NCBI GenBank assembly: GCA_903912795.1
Contig: CAIWIS010000199.1
Location: forward strand, 1 to 16,201
Length of the DNA stretch: 16,201 bases
Source of the DNA: an uncultured Bacteroidales bacterium
GTDB taxonomy: Bacteria; Bacteroidota; Bacteroidia; Bacteroidales; Paludibacteraceae
Direction of reading: 5' to 3'
The notes below the pieces were generated by a model, which was not told where the DNA came from, ran no database searches, and was given only the letters and a program-made list of their open reading frames with translations. Positions 7,797 to 14,784 of this stretch are shown piece after piece; the first letter of the stretch is position 1; each line of letters starts with the position of its first letter. Both the position numbers and the translations under genes were made by a program.

Positions 7797-7819
7797 ACCG
7801 TCGTCAGTCTTCGGTTGTC
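7797..7819 (-). repeat. Diverged inverted relative of the nuoM-end repeat, before nuoN
   Basis: The reverse strand reads GACAACCGAAGACTGACGAC, a GAC-rich block similar to 7721-7744 in opposite orientation. It ends 13 nt before the nuoN ATG. The similarity is partial, and the relation between the two blocks is an inference. Confidence 0.4.
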
Positions 7820-7832
7820 AAAAAAGAATAAT

Positions 7833-9257
7833 ATGGATTATAGTAGTTTTTTACAAATGCGTGAGGAGTTTTCGCTTTTAGGAGTGATGATTTTTCTTTT
7901 GATATTTGATATTTTTGCAACGGAAAATGCGCGTAAATATTTTCAACCCTTGGCATTGGTTTTATTTGCAGCTCATACTTTGCTCAATATTATACCACGC
8001 GATGCTTTCGAAGTAGCAGGTGGAATGTTTCAGTATGTACCTATGCAGACCTATATTAAAAGTGTTTTGAATGTCGGAACTTTTTTGGTATTGCTGCAAG
8101 CACATAAATACCTTAATGATTTTGATAAAGGAATTAAAAAAGGCGAATTTTATTTTCTGATTTTATCTACGCTTTTAGGGATGTATTTAATGATATCGTC
8201 GGGTAATTTCTTATTGTTCTTTATCGGTCTCGAAACAGCTTCAATTCCTATGGCTGCGCTGGTAGCATTTGATAAAAACAATCGTAGAGCTGCTGAGGCA
8301 GGAGCTAAATACATGTTCTCTGCTGTTTTTGCATCGAGCATTTCACTGTTTGGTATTTCGTTAATTTATGGTTCGTGTGGTACGGTTTATTTTAGCGATT
8401 TGGCCCTTATAATGACCAATGCCAATCCATTACAAATAATGGCATTTGTGTTTTTTGTGGTTGGTTTATTCTTCAAAATTTCGTTGGTGCCTTTCCACTT
8501 GTGGACTCCCGATGTGTACGAGGGAGCTCAAACAAATGTAACTTCTTATCTTTCGGTTATATCAAAAGGCTCAGCAGTATTTGTTTTATTTACCTTGCTG
8601 GTTAAGGTTTTTGGCAATTTGGTGGAGCAATGGCAACCAATTTTGTGGGTTGTTACCGTAGTGAGTATTACTGTAGCCAATGTTTTTGCTGTTCGTCAGA
8701 AAAATTTGAAGCGATTTCTCGCTTTTTCGTCAATATCACAAGCAGGTTATATATTGCTAGCTATAATCAGCGGTACTGCCTTAGGTATGACGTCGTTGGT
8801 TTATTATGTGTTGGTTTATGTCTTCTCAAATTTGGCAGCATTTGGTGTTTTGTCGGTTATTGAGCAGCAAAGCGGTAAAGTGCAATTGGATGATTATAAC
8901 GGACTTTATCAAACCAATCCTCGCCTAAGTTTTGTGATGATGTTAGCGCTGTTTTCATTGGCAGGAATTCCACCTTTTGCTGGGTTTTTTAGCAAATTCT
9001 TTGTGTTCTCAGCAGCTATTGATCAAGGTTTCTATGTGCTGGTGTTTATAGCCTTATTAAATACAATTATTTCTTTGTATTATTATTTGTTGGTCATAAA
9101 AGCTATGTTCTTAACCAAGAGTGAAAACCCAATTGAACTTGTTGCAAGCGATGGTGCTATGAAGTTAAGTTTAGTGATTTGTACGTTAGGAATAATGGTA
9201 ATTGGTTTATTCAGTGCTATCTACAACCAAATTGCTGTTTTTGGATTTGGCATTTAA
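7833..9257 (+). CDS. nuoN: NADH-quinone oxidoreductase subunit N
   Basis: Proximal antiporter-like proton-pumping subunit of complex I (ND2 family), 474 residues with about 14 transmembrane helices. Lys215 in LFFKISLVPFHLWTPDVYEGA corresponds to the conserved TM7 lysine. LKRFLAFSSISQAGYILLAI and LFSLAGIPPFAGFFSKFFVF are clear family motifs. FIGLETASIPMAAL carries the TM5 glutamate. I chose ATG 7833. The upstream TTG at 7815 lies inside a repeat block and would add only six unlikely residues. This is the last gene of the operon: the next gene is unrelated and has its own likely promoter in the 107-bp gap. No convincing terminator hairpin is visible after the stop. Confidence 0.96.
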   Translation: MDYSSFLQMREEFSLLGVMIFLLIFDIFATENARKYFQPLALVLFAAHTLLNIIPRDAFEVAGGMFQYVPMQTYIKSVLNVGTFLVLLQAHKYLNDFDKGIKKGEFYFLILSTLLGMYLMISSGNFLLFFIGLETASIPMAALVAFDKNNRRAAEAGAKYMFSAVFASSISLFGISLIYGSCGTVYFSDLALIMTNANPLQIMAFVFFVVGLFFKISLVPFHLWTPDVYEGAQTNVTSYLSVISKGSAVFVLFTLLVKVFGNLVEQWQPILWVVTVVSITVANVFAVRQKNLKRFLAFSSISQAGYILLAIISGTALGMTSLVYYVLVYVFSNLAAFGVLSVIEQQSGKVQLDDYNGLYQTNPRLSFVMMLALFSLAGIPPFAGFFSKFFVFSAAIDQGFYVLVFIALLNTIISLYYYLLVIKAMFLTKSENPIELVASDGAMKLSLVICTLGIMVIGLFSAIYNQIAVFGFGI

Positions 9258-9285
9258 ACCAATTTTATTTCCGATTCATTTTTTC

Positions 9286-9318
9286 TTTTGTTAACCCGTC
9301 ATATTGTAAATACTATTG
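9286..9318 (+). promoter_or_regulatory. Possible Bacteroidota-type promoter for kup
   Basis: TTTTG at 9286-9290, 20 nt, then TACTATTG at 9311-9318. This matches the TTTG / TAnnTTTG pattern except for one base in the -7 box. It is 46 bp before the kup start. It would separate kup from the nuo operon. The evidence is the motif match only. Confidence 0.35.
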
Positions 9319-9364
9319 AAAATTGCTTTTTAGATTGATTTTTAATTTATAAAGATTTTCAAAA

Positions 9365-11323
9365 ATGACTAATTCAAAAGTACCCCATAAGCATCAAAGT
9401 AAATTTACAATTATTGGTGCTATTGTTACATTAGGTATTGTTTATGGCGATATCGGCACGTCGCCATTGTATGTGATGAAAGCAATTTTAGGTGCCAATC
9501 CGCATGTTGACACCAATTATATTTTAGGGGCAATTTCATGCATATTCTGGACACTCACACTTCAAACCACAATTAAATATGTTATGATTACACTTCGTGC
9601 CGATAATAAAGGCGAAGGTGGAATTTTAGCATTGTACGCACTTGTGCGCCGTAACAAAAAAAAATGGCTTTATATTGTAGCTATACTTGGGGCAAGTACA
9701 CTTATTGCCGATGGCATAATAACACCTGCCATCACTGTTGTTTCAGCCATTGAAGGATTACAAGGCATGTATGCAAATACCCCGGTTGTTCCAATAAGCA
9801 TTGGTATTATTACTGCGCTCTTTTTCATTCAACAATTTGGAACAAATGTTATTGGTAAATCATTTGGACCCATTATGTTTATTTGGTTTGCAACATTAGG
9901 TGTTTTAGGTATTTTACAAATTGCAAATTTACCGCTCATTTTAAAGGCACTTAATCCATATTATGCTATTAACTTATTGGCAAATTATCCGAATTGGTTT
10001 TTAATTTTGGGGGCTGTATTTCTTTGTACCACAGGTGCCGAAGCACTTTATTCCGATTTAGGTCATTGTGGTATTGGAAATATTCGTATAAGTTGGATAT
10101 TTGTAAAAACAACTTTAGTACTTAATTATTTAGGTCAGGGTGCATGGATACTTTCTAATATTGGAAGTCTAACTCATGAAGTTAACCCATTTTATGCTAT
10201 GATGCCTGTAGTATTTCTGCCAGTTGGTGTGGCACTAGCTACTGCAGCTGCCATTATTGCAAGTCAAGCTCTTATAAGTGGATCATATACCATTTTTAGC
10301 GAAGCCATGAGTTTGAACTTTTGGCCACGTCAGTTAATTAAATATCCTACCAAACTGAAAGGTCAGATGTATATTCCATTTGTCAATGGTTTTTTATTTA
10401 TTTTTTGTGTAATTATGGTATTGTTTTTCCAAAGTTCGTCGCAAATGGAAGCGGCTTATGGTCTTTCAATCACCATTACAATGCTTATGACCACCCTGCT
10501 TTTAACCTTTTATTTAAAAACCATTCATGTAAAATCGTATTTTATATATCCATTTATTGTAGTGTTCTTAATAATCGAATCATCGTTTTTTACTGCCAAT
10601 ATGTTTAAGTTTATGCATGGAGGTTGGGTTACAGTACTAATTGCTGGTTGTATTGGTATAGTTATGCTTGTATGTTTTAATGCCCGTCGAATTAAAAACC
10701 GACACATGCAATACGTGAAGATTAAACCACATTTTACAACGCTTTCAGATTTAAAAGAAGATAAAAATATACCTAAATATGCCACTAATCTGGTGTATAT
10801 TAGTAAAGCTAATTTCAGTACCGATATTGAGAATAAGATTATTTATTCGATATTAAACAAGCAACCCAAACGAGCTGATCATTATTGGGTGTTACATATT
10901 GATTTAATGGACGAACCATATACATTCGAATATACCTTCGATCAGTTAGTGCCAGATGTTTTATTCAGAGTAAATTTGCGTATTGGATTTAAAATTCAAC
11001 CACTTGTCAATTTATATTTCCGCCAAATTGTCGACGAATTAGTTGCAAATAAAGAGTTTGATATTCGAAGTAATTATCCATCGTTGCGTAAGCATGATAT
11101 TACCGCCGATTTCAAATTTATTCTTATTCACAGAATATTCACTATCAATCAAATAAATAATTTTGGAGAGAAAGTATCGCTGATAATTTACAATATCATC
11201 AAGCATTTAGGTATCAGCGACCTGAAAGCCTACAACCTCGAAACTAGCAATGTGCTTGTTGAATCGGTGCCGCTTATTGTGGATACAAGTTGTAAATTGA
11301 AAATTGTAAGAGTAGAAAGTTAA
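9365..11323 (+). CDS. kup: KUP-family low-affinity potassium uptake protein
   Basis: Inner-membrane potassium transporter of the KUP/HAK/KT family (also called TrkD), thought to work as a K+/H+ symporter. It has 652 residues. The N-terminus holds GIVYGDIGTSPLYVMKAI in the first helix, the strongest family signature. NKGEGGILALYALVRR, LIADGIITPAITVVSAIEG and TTGAEALYSDLGHCG follow in family order. About 12 transmembrane helices extend to near residue 440. A hydrophilic C-terminal domain of about 200 residues follows, typical of the bacterial members. Length is normal. It is preceded by 107 bp with a weak promoter candidate and converges on the next gene with only 11 bp between stops. There is no functional link to the nuo genes visible other than ion homeostasis. 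Confidence 0.95.
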   Translation: MTNSKVPHKHQSKFTIIGAIVTLGIVYGDIGTSPLYVMKAILGANPHVDTNYILGAISCIFWTLTLQTTIKYVMITLRADNKGEGGILALYALVRRNKKKWLYIVAILGASTLIADGIITPAITVVSAIEGLQGMYANTPVVPISIGIITALFFIQQFGTNVIGKSFGPIMFIWFATLGVLGILQIANLPLILKALNPYYAINLLANYPNWFLILGAVFLCTTGAEALYSDLGHCGIGNIRISWIFVKTTLVLNYLGQGAWILSNIGSLTHEVNPFYAMMPVVFLPVGVALATAAAIIASQALISGSYTIFSEAMSLNFWPRQLIKYPTKLKGQMYIPFVNGFLFIFCVIMVLFFQSSSQMEAAYGLSITITMLMTTLLLTFYLKTIHVKSYFIYPFIVVFLIIESSFFTANMFKFMHGGWVTVLIAGCIGIVMLVCFNARRIKNRHMQYVKIKPHFTTLSDLKEDKNIPKYATNLVYISKANFSTDIENKIIYSILNKQPKRADHYWVLHIDLMDEPYTFEYTFDQLVPDVLFRVNLRIGFKIQPLVNLYFRQIVDELVANKEFDIRSNYPSLRKHDITADFKFILIHRIFTINQINNFGEKVSLIIYNIIKHLGISDLKAYNLETSNVLVESVPLIVDTSCKLKIVRVES

Positions 11324-11334
11324 GTGATTTATAT

Positions 11335-11982
11335 TTAAAACTCTAATTCACCAAAGAATTCGGGGCGATGAAAATCGGGTTTCACAGTATCAATGGCATT
11401 CCAGCTTACAAAGTGCGGGCTATCAGTATCGTCGGCACATTTATAAAAGTTTGCCATTAGTTTTGCAGGTAAGTTTTCAGGGTCAATACCCATTAAATTA
11501 AATGGTATTTCAACCGTAAGTTCCCACTCAAAATTTCCTTGCATCTCGTTAAATGCTCGTCGGCCTATAGAAGGTAAACGCTTGATAGTTAGCATTTCGT
11601 CTTTGCAGAATAATTGTACATCTTCATTCCGTCCTTTGCGGCGCGATGCCGAACAAGTGCCAATGCAATTAAACTCAAAATTACAATAGTATTCGCTACC
11701 CGGAACCTGACAGAAAAACTCTACACAGCTGTCTTTATAAACTGGCTCCTGATCAATTGAGTAAGTTGCTTTCAGTAAGTTACCACGTACATTAAATCGG
11801 ATAAATAGGCTACTCTCGCTCCGAAGTATATGAAATTGCGTGAGCGGTTTATACGGAAACCGTTGTGCCCAGTTCACCTTTTCGACCATATCGCTAGCGC
11901 CCTCATCAATTATTAGCGGACTTAAATCAGTAAGCTCTTTTCCCGAAATCTGAGGATAATATGGAATTTGCAACTTCTTCAT
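11335..11982 (-). CDS. CBM9-like (carbohydrate-binding family 9-like) protein, probably cytoplasmic
   Basis: A 215-residue protein of the CBM9-like/DOMON-type beta-sandwich group, often annotated in Bacteroidota as carbohydrate-binding family 9-like protein. Signs of the family are the early segment VNWAQRFPYKPLTQFHILRSESSLFIRFNV, the central YKDSCVEFFCQVPGSEYYCNFEFNCIG (the family's DSCVEFF.....YYNFEFN pattern) and the end PDFHRPEFFGELEF. There is no signal peptide or transmembrane segment, so it should stay in the cytoplasm or be attached by some other route. Substrate and role are unknown. In other proteins this fold often binds a sugar end or forms part of glycoside-acting enzymes, but this one is a stand-alone domain. 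It converges on kup with an 11-bp gap. The ATG at 11982 gives a normal start, MKKLQIPYYP. Confidence 0.8.
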   Translation of the reverse strand: MKKLQIPYYPQISGKELTDLSPLIIDEGASDMVEKVNWAQRFPYKPLTQFHILRSESSLFIRFNVRGNLLKATYSIDQEPVYKDSCVEFFCQVPGSEYYCNFEFNCIGTCSASRRKGRNEDVQLFCKDEMLTIKRLPSIGRRAFNEMQGNFEWELTVEIPFNLMGIDPENLPAKLMANFYKCADDTDSPHFVSWNAIDTVKPDFHRPEFFGELEF

Positions 11983-12328
11983 AAGGTTTGAATTTATACT
12001 TTTTTATTGATGCTATTGTTGTTAAAATTATATGTAATAATGCAGCTGATAATTCGTTAGTATTATTGTATGTTGCAATTGTTGCTTATGTGTAACTGTC
12101 CCATTATCAGCAATATACCTTTTTTGGGTAAATCTGCTTAATTATTCGCTTGCAATTATACTAAAAAAAAATCGATAAACAGCGTTTGTTTTTAAACAAA
12201 TTTAAAATCACTCCTGTTCACGTAGTTTGCTAAAATCGATAAATAATTGTATTTTTGATGACTTTTATAAAGTGCAGTACCCGATTTAGACTGAATTTTT
12301 CGTCAAAAGATTAATGTAGATTTTAAAT
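11983..12328. other. Divergent 346-bp intergenic region between the CBM9-like gene and the T9SS gene
   Basis: AT-rich region with no reading frame that looks real. It holds a good + strand promoter (12226-12257), two exact 12-bp copies of AAAATCGATAAA at 12168-12179 and 12232-12243, the inverted repeat TTTGTTT / AAACAAA (12185-12191 and 12194-12200, 2-nt gap), and the 9-bp inverted pair GCTGATAAT / ATTATCAGC at 12045-12053 and 12103-12111. For the minus-strand gene only a lone -7-like box, TAAATTTG, is seen (12204-12197), over 200 bp from its start. I would not call that a promoter. Confidence 0.6.
12226..12257 (+). promoter_or_regulatory. Bacteroidota-type promoter of the T9SS-sorted gene, with overlapping direct repeat
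   Basis: TTTG at 12226-12229, 20 nt, then TATTTTTG at 12250-12257, an exact match to TAnnTTTG. It lies 71 bp before the gene's ATG. The second copy of AAAATCGATAAA (12232-12243) falls between the two promoter boxes, so a protein that binds this repeat would compete with RNA polymerase. Confidence 0.55.
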
Positions 12329-13654
12329 ATGTTTCATTTTTTTCGTTTAAAAGCTTTTCTATTTTTTTTGCTATGCTGTTTGGCTGCACTCAATGCCGAA
12401 AACAAGCAGGTAGTTACTGAAATGCAGCTCACAACCAACGATTCATTATTTAAATACAATTACATTTATAATGATAATGCTCAGATAGTTGTGGAGACAA
12501 AGTTGTTTAAAACGGCTTCGGGTTTCGAAAATCAAACTCAAAAGGAGTGGACATATCAAACAAGCTTACCGGCCTCGCAAGTGGAACGAAAATGGGAAAA
12601 TGCTGCATGGCAAAATGAATCATCACTTGAATACAGTTTGATTGATTCGAAATTAGTAGAAACTTATTCTGTTTTTAGTAATAACATCAAAATTCCAATT
12701 TCGAAAACAGAAACTGAATATCTGAATGCCAAAAAGCATATAGTGAGCATATTTACATATAATAATGGATGGGTTCCAGGTCTAAGTACCCAATATTTTT
12801 ATGGCTCTTCAATGCTCGATTCAACCATTGTAATTCAATACAACCAAACGCCTGAGGCTTTTAAAACTCATTATGCCTATAATCTGGATTCCACCTGTAA
12901 TTCGGTAGTGGTTCAAAAGCGCAATATGCAAGGTGATTGGCTAAATTATTCTAAATCAGCATGGTATTATAAATCAAAAAAGATAAGTTCATTGCGAAAT
13001 TATAATTGGAATACTACCAGTTTACGTTGGGTAAATGCCTCCAAACTCGAATATGCATACAACGAATCATTACAGCCAGTCGAAGAGATTTATTGGTGGT
13101 GGAAAGGTGGTTTTTGGGAGCAAACATTGCGATATACGTACGAGTACAATTCTGGGAATCAGCAATCCAAAAAGCTAGTATCCATACCGCTATATCGCGA
13201 TTGGCGCAATACAAACTCTGTAAATTATATACTATCGGCCGATTCCAAAAACATGATAATTGAATCTGTTTACGGTTTTTGGGGTGGCAAAACGGGCGAT
13301 AAACTTATGACTCACATTTCGTTTCCATTCAACAACGAGATTGTAATTCAACAAGCTCAAACCATACAACTCACGTATGCACCATTTATTGAAACTAGCT
13401 CGCCAGCGAGTCCTGAAAATGTCTCAACTGTAAAAGTTTACCCAAATCCGTCGCATGGTGTTTTTTATATTAGCAACTTCGATTCCGCAACTTGCAGTTG
13501 GACACTTAGTAGCCTTACAGGCAGTGTTCTTAAAAACTCAACCCGCCACTTTGTAAGTTCAACAGTTGATATCAACGACCTACCCAATGGTGTTTACCTT
13601 CTCAAAATCCAATCGGATAGTTTCACGCACTCGCAAAAGATTGTGAAATACTAA
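12329..13654 (+). CDS. Secreted protein with C-terminal T9SS (Por) sorting domain, function unknown
   Basis: A 441-residue exported protein. It starts with a hydrophobic signal peptide (FFRLKAFLFFLLCCLAALNA, cleavage likely after residue 24). The C-terminal 75 residues, from VKVYPNPSHGVFYISNFD to GVYLLKIQSDSFTHSQKIVKY, are a type IX secretion sorting domain of the TIGR04183 kind. The domain directs transport across the outer membrane and is normally removed. The body between has repeated beta-strand-like segments rich in tryptophan and tyrosine. Examples are ERKWENAAWQNESSLEYS, NWNTTSLRWVNASKLEYAYN and WKGGFWEQTLRYTYEYN, each about 40-50 residues apart, resembling YD-like repeats. I recognise no catalytic motif. 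It is likely a surface or secreted protein; binding to polymers is possible but unproven. It is transcribed alone from the promoter at 12226 and is convergent with the following gene. Confidence 0.8.
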   Translation: MFHFFRLKAFLFFLLCCLAALNAENKQVVTEMQLTTNDSLFKYNYIYNDNAQIVVETKLFKTASGFENQTQKEWTYQTSLPASQVERKWENAAWQNESSLEYSLIDSKLVETYSVFSNNIKIPISKTETEYLNAKKHIVSIFTYNNGWVPGLSTQYFYGSSMLDSTIVIQYNQTPEAFKTHYAYNLDSTCNSVVVQKRNMQGDWLNYSKSAWYYKSKKISSLRNYNWNTTSLRWVNASKLEYAYNESLQPVEEIYWWWKGGFWEQTLRYTYEYNSGNQQSKKLVSIPLYRDWRNTNSVNYILSADSKNMIIESVYGFWGGKTGDKLMTHISFPFNNEIVIQQAQTIQLTYAPFIETSSPASPENVSTVKVYPNPSHGVFYISNFDSATCSWTLSSLTGSVLKNSTRHFVSSTVDINDLPNGVYLLKIQSDSFTHSQKIVKY

Positions 13655-13740
13655 TGTTTATAAGTACAAAACTTCCATAAAGTAAATTACAGTATTAGAT
13701 TGATAAGGTAAGTTGCTTTTACTTGGCCATTTCCCCATTT

Positions 13741-14487
13741 TCACGCTATTAACAACGCTACAGCCGATACAAAAGTAGCACCCAATACAAACCAACGATA
13801 CGTGTTTTCGGGAAAAAGTTTTACGATTTTTATTCCCAGATACGCTCCTAGAGCAATGGCAGGCAATAGCATGAGATTAAAAGTAAGCGTTTGGATGGTG
13901 ATATTGTGCCAGCCCCAAATTTGCAAAGGCAATTTGGAAAGGTTGATAATAAAGAAAAACCAAGCTGCAGTGCCGATATATTCTTTCTTGGGGAGATTTT
14001 TGGATAGTAAATACACACTCATTATGGGTCCGGCTGCATTGCCAATCATGGTGGAAAACCCGCCCATAATCCCAAACGGAATGGCAACAGTGGTTTTGTG
14101 AGGCACAATTTCGGTGGTTTTCTTTTTCCGAAACTCCATCCAAAGCATTACTCCCAGACTCAGAATTACAAGAACTCCAATCAACTGTTTGAACTCTAGC
14201 GACGATATGTTTTTACCAACCATCAATCCAATCAATATTCCCGCAAAAGCCCACGGCAATACACCAAGCACCGTTTTCCAATGTGTGCTGCGGTGATAAT
14301 AAACCACACCAAACACATCGGCCATAATAAGCATGGGCAGCACCAGCCCCGACGAGGGCATACCACCAAATATAAAGGCCATAATAGGCACTACCAGCGT
14401 CCCCAAGCCATTTACTCCGGTTTTAGCCATACCTATCATAATGGCGGAAAGTATGGCTAATAGCCACATTGAAAACGTCAAGTCCAT
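13741..14487 (-). CDS. TauE/SafE-family (TSUP) membrane permease, putative sulfite/organosulfonate exporter type
   Basis: A 248-residue inner-membrane protein with about seven or eight hydrophobic helices, of the TSUP/TauE-SafE family. The clearest signature is GFSTMIGNAAGPIMSVYLLS (about residues 151-170), with the matching first half MAKTGVNGLGTLVVPIMAF near residues 20-38. The two halves look like an internal duplication, as is usual in this family. Members export sulfite, sulfoacetate and other small anions or are uncharacterised; the substrate cannot be read from sequence here. The ATG at 14487 gives MDLTFSMWLL. Upstream lies a -7-like box, TACTTTTG, on the minus strand. It is divergent from pta. 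There is no sulfur-pathway gene nearby to suggest a substrate. Confidence 0.85.
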   Translation of the reverse strand: MDLTFSMWLLAILSAIMIGMAKTGVNGLGTLVVPIMAFIFGGMPSSGLVLPMLIMADVFGVVYYHRSTHWKTVLGVLPWAFAGILIGLMVGKNISSLEFKQLIGVLVILSLGVMLWMEFRKKKTTEIVPHKTTVAIPFGIMGGFSTMIGNAAGPIMSVYLLSKNLPKKEYIGTAAWFFFIINLSKLPLQIWGWHNITIQTLTFNLMLLPAIALGAYLGIKIVKLFPENTYRWFVLGATFVSAVALLIA

Positions 14488-14539
14488 TTATTCGATTTTA
14501 TTAAAGATTGTTGATTTAACAGATTATCGCATTATTATT

Positions 14540-14573
14540 CGCCAAAAGTATAAATTATTTGTTAGATTTGGCG
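14540..14573 (-). promoter_or_regulatory. Possible permease promoter with 7-bp inverted repeat
   Basis: On the minus strand TACTTTTG (14550-14543) matches the TAnnTTTG -7 box, about 55 bp before the permease start; no good -33 box is seen. CGCCAAA at 14540-14546 and TTTGGCG at 14567-14573 form a perfect 7-bp inverted repeat with a 20-bp spacer that overlaps the box. It could be an operator or a chance match. Confidence 0.35.
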
Positions 14574-14671
14574 TGTTATAAATATGAAATGCTCCCTTTT
14601 ATCTCTTTTTCATTCCTTATTTTTTGCTCATTTTTCTTCGTTTTTTGACAAAATATAAATTTTTGAGCTTA

Positions 14672-14695
14672 AATTGCAATGTCGACATTGCAATT
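14672..14695. promoter_or_regulatory. Perfect 24-bp palindrome, likely operator of pta
   Basis: Twelve-base arms centred on GTCGAC at 14681-14686, with AATTGCAAT on the left and its exact reverse complement ATTGCAATT on the right. It overlaps the -33 region of the pta promoter. Its length, perfect symmetry and location suggest a homodimeric transcription factor site. I cannot name the regulator. The central CG pair is compatible with a LacI-type operator, among others. Confidence 0.6.
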
Positions 14696-14717
14696 AGTTA
14701 TTTTTGTACTATCTTTG
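14687..14717 (+). promoter_or_regulatory. Bacteroidota-type promoter of pta
   Basis: ATTG at 14687-14690 (one base from TTTG), 19 nt, then TATCTTTG at 14710-14717, an exact TAnnTTTG match. This gives a leader of about 60 nt before the pta ATG. The -33 box is inside the 24-bp palindrome. Confidence 0.55.
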
Positions 14718-14784
14718 TGGCGCAAATCAGACCTATCGTTTTCGGACAATTCTACAACAACAATTATATTTCAATCAATTAACA

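Noticed and set aside
11321..11351. Shared terminator hairpin between kup and the CBM9-like gene
   Set aside because: The possible stem GTGATTTA / TAATTCAC has mismatches and overlaps the CBM9-like coding end. Support is too weak.
12329..12400. Lipoprotein signal (LLCCLAAL) in the T9SS protein
   Set aside because: The residue before cysteine is not Gly, Ala or Ser as a lipobox needs, and the protein has a T9SS sorting domain. A standard signal peptide fits better.
13655..13740. Bidirectional terminator between the T9SS gene and the permease (AAGTAAA / TTTACTT at 13680 and 13718)
   Set aside because: The stem is only 7 bp, all but AT, and the loop is 31 nt, too weak to call.
14704..14706. 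TTG start of pta
   Set aside because: It lies inside the promoter region. ATG 14785 gives the standard Pta N-terminus.
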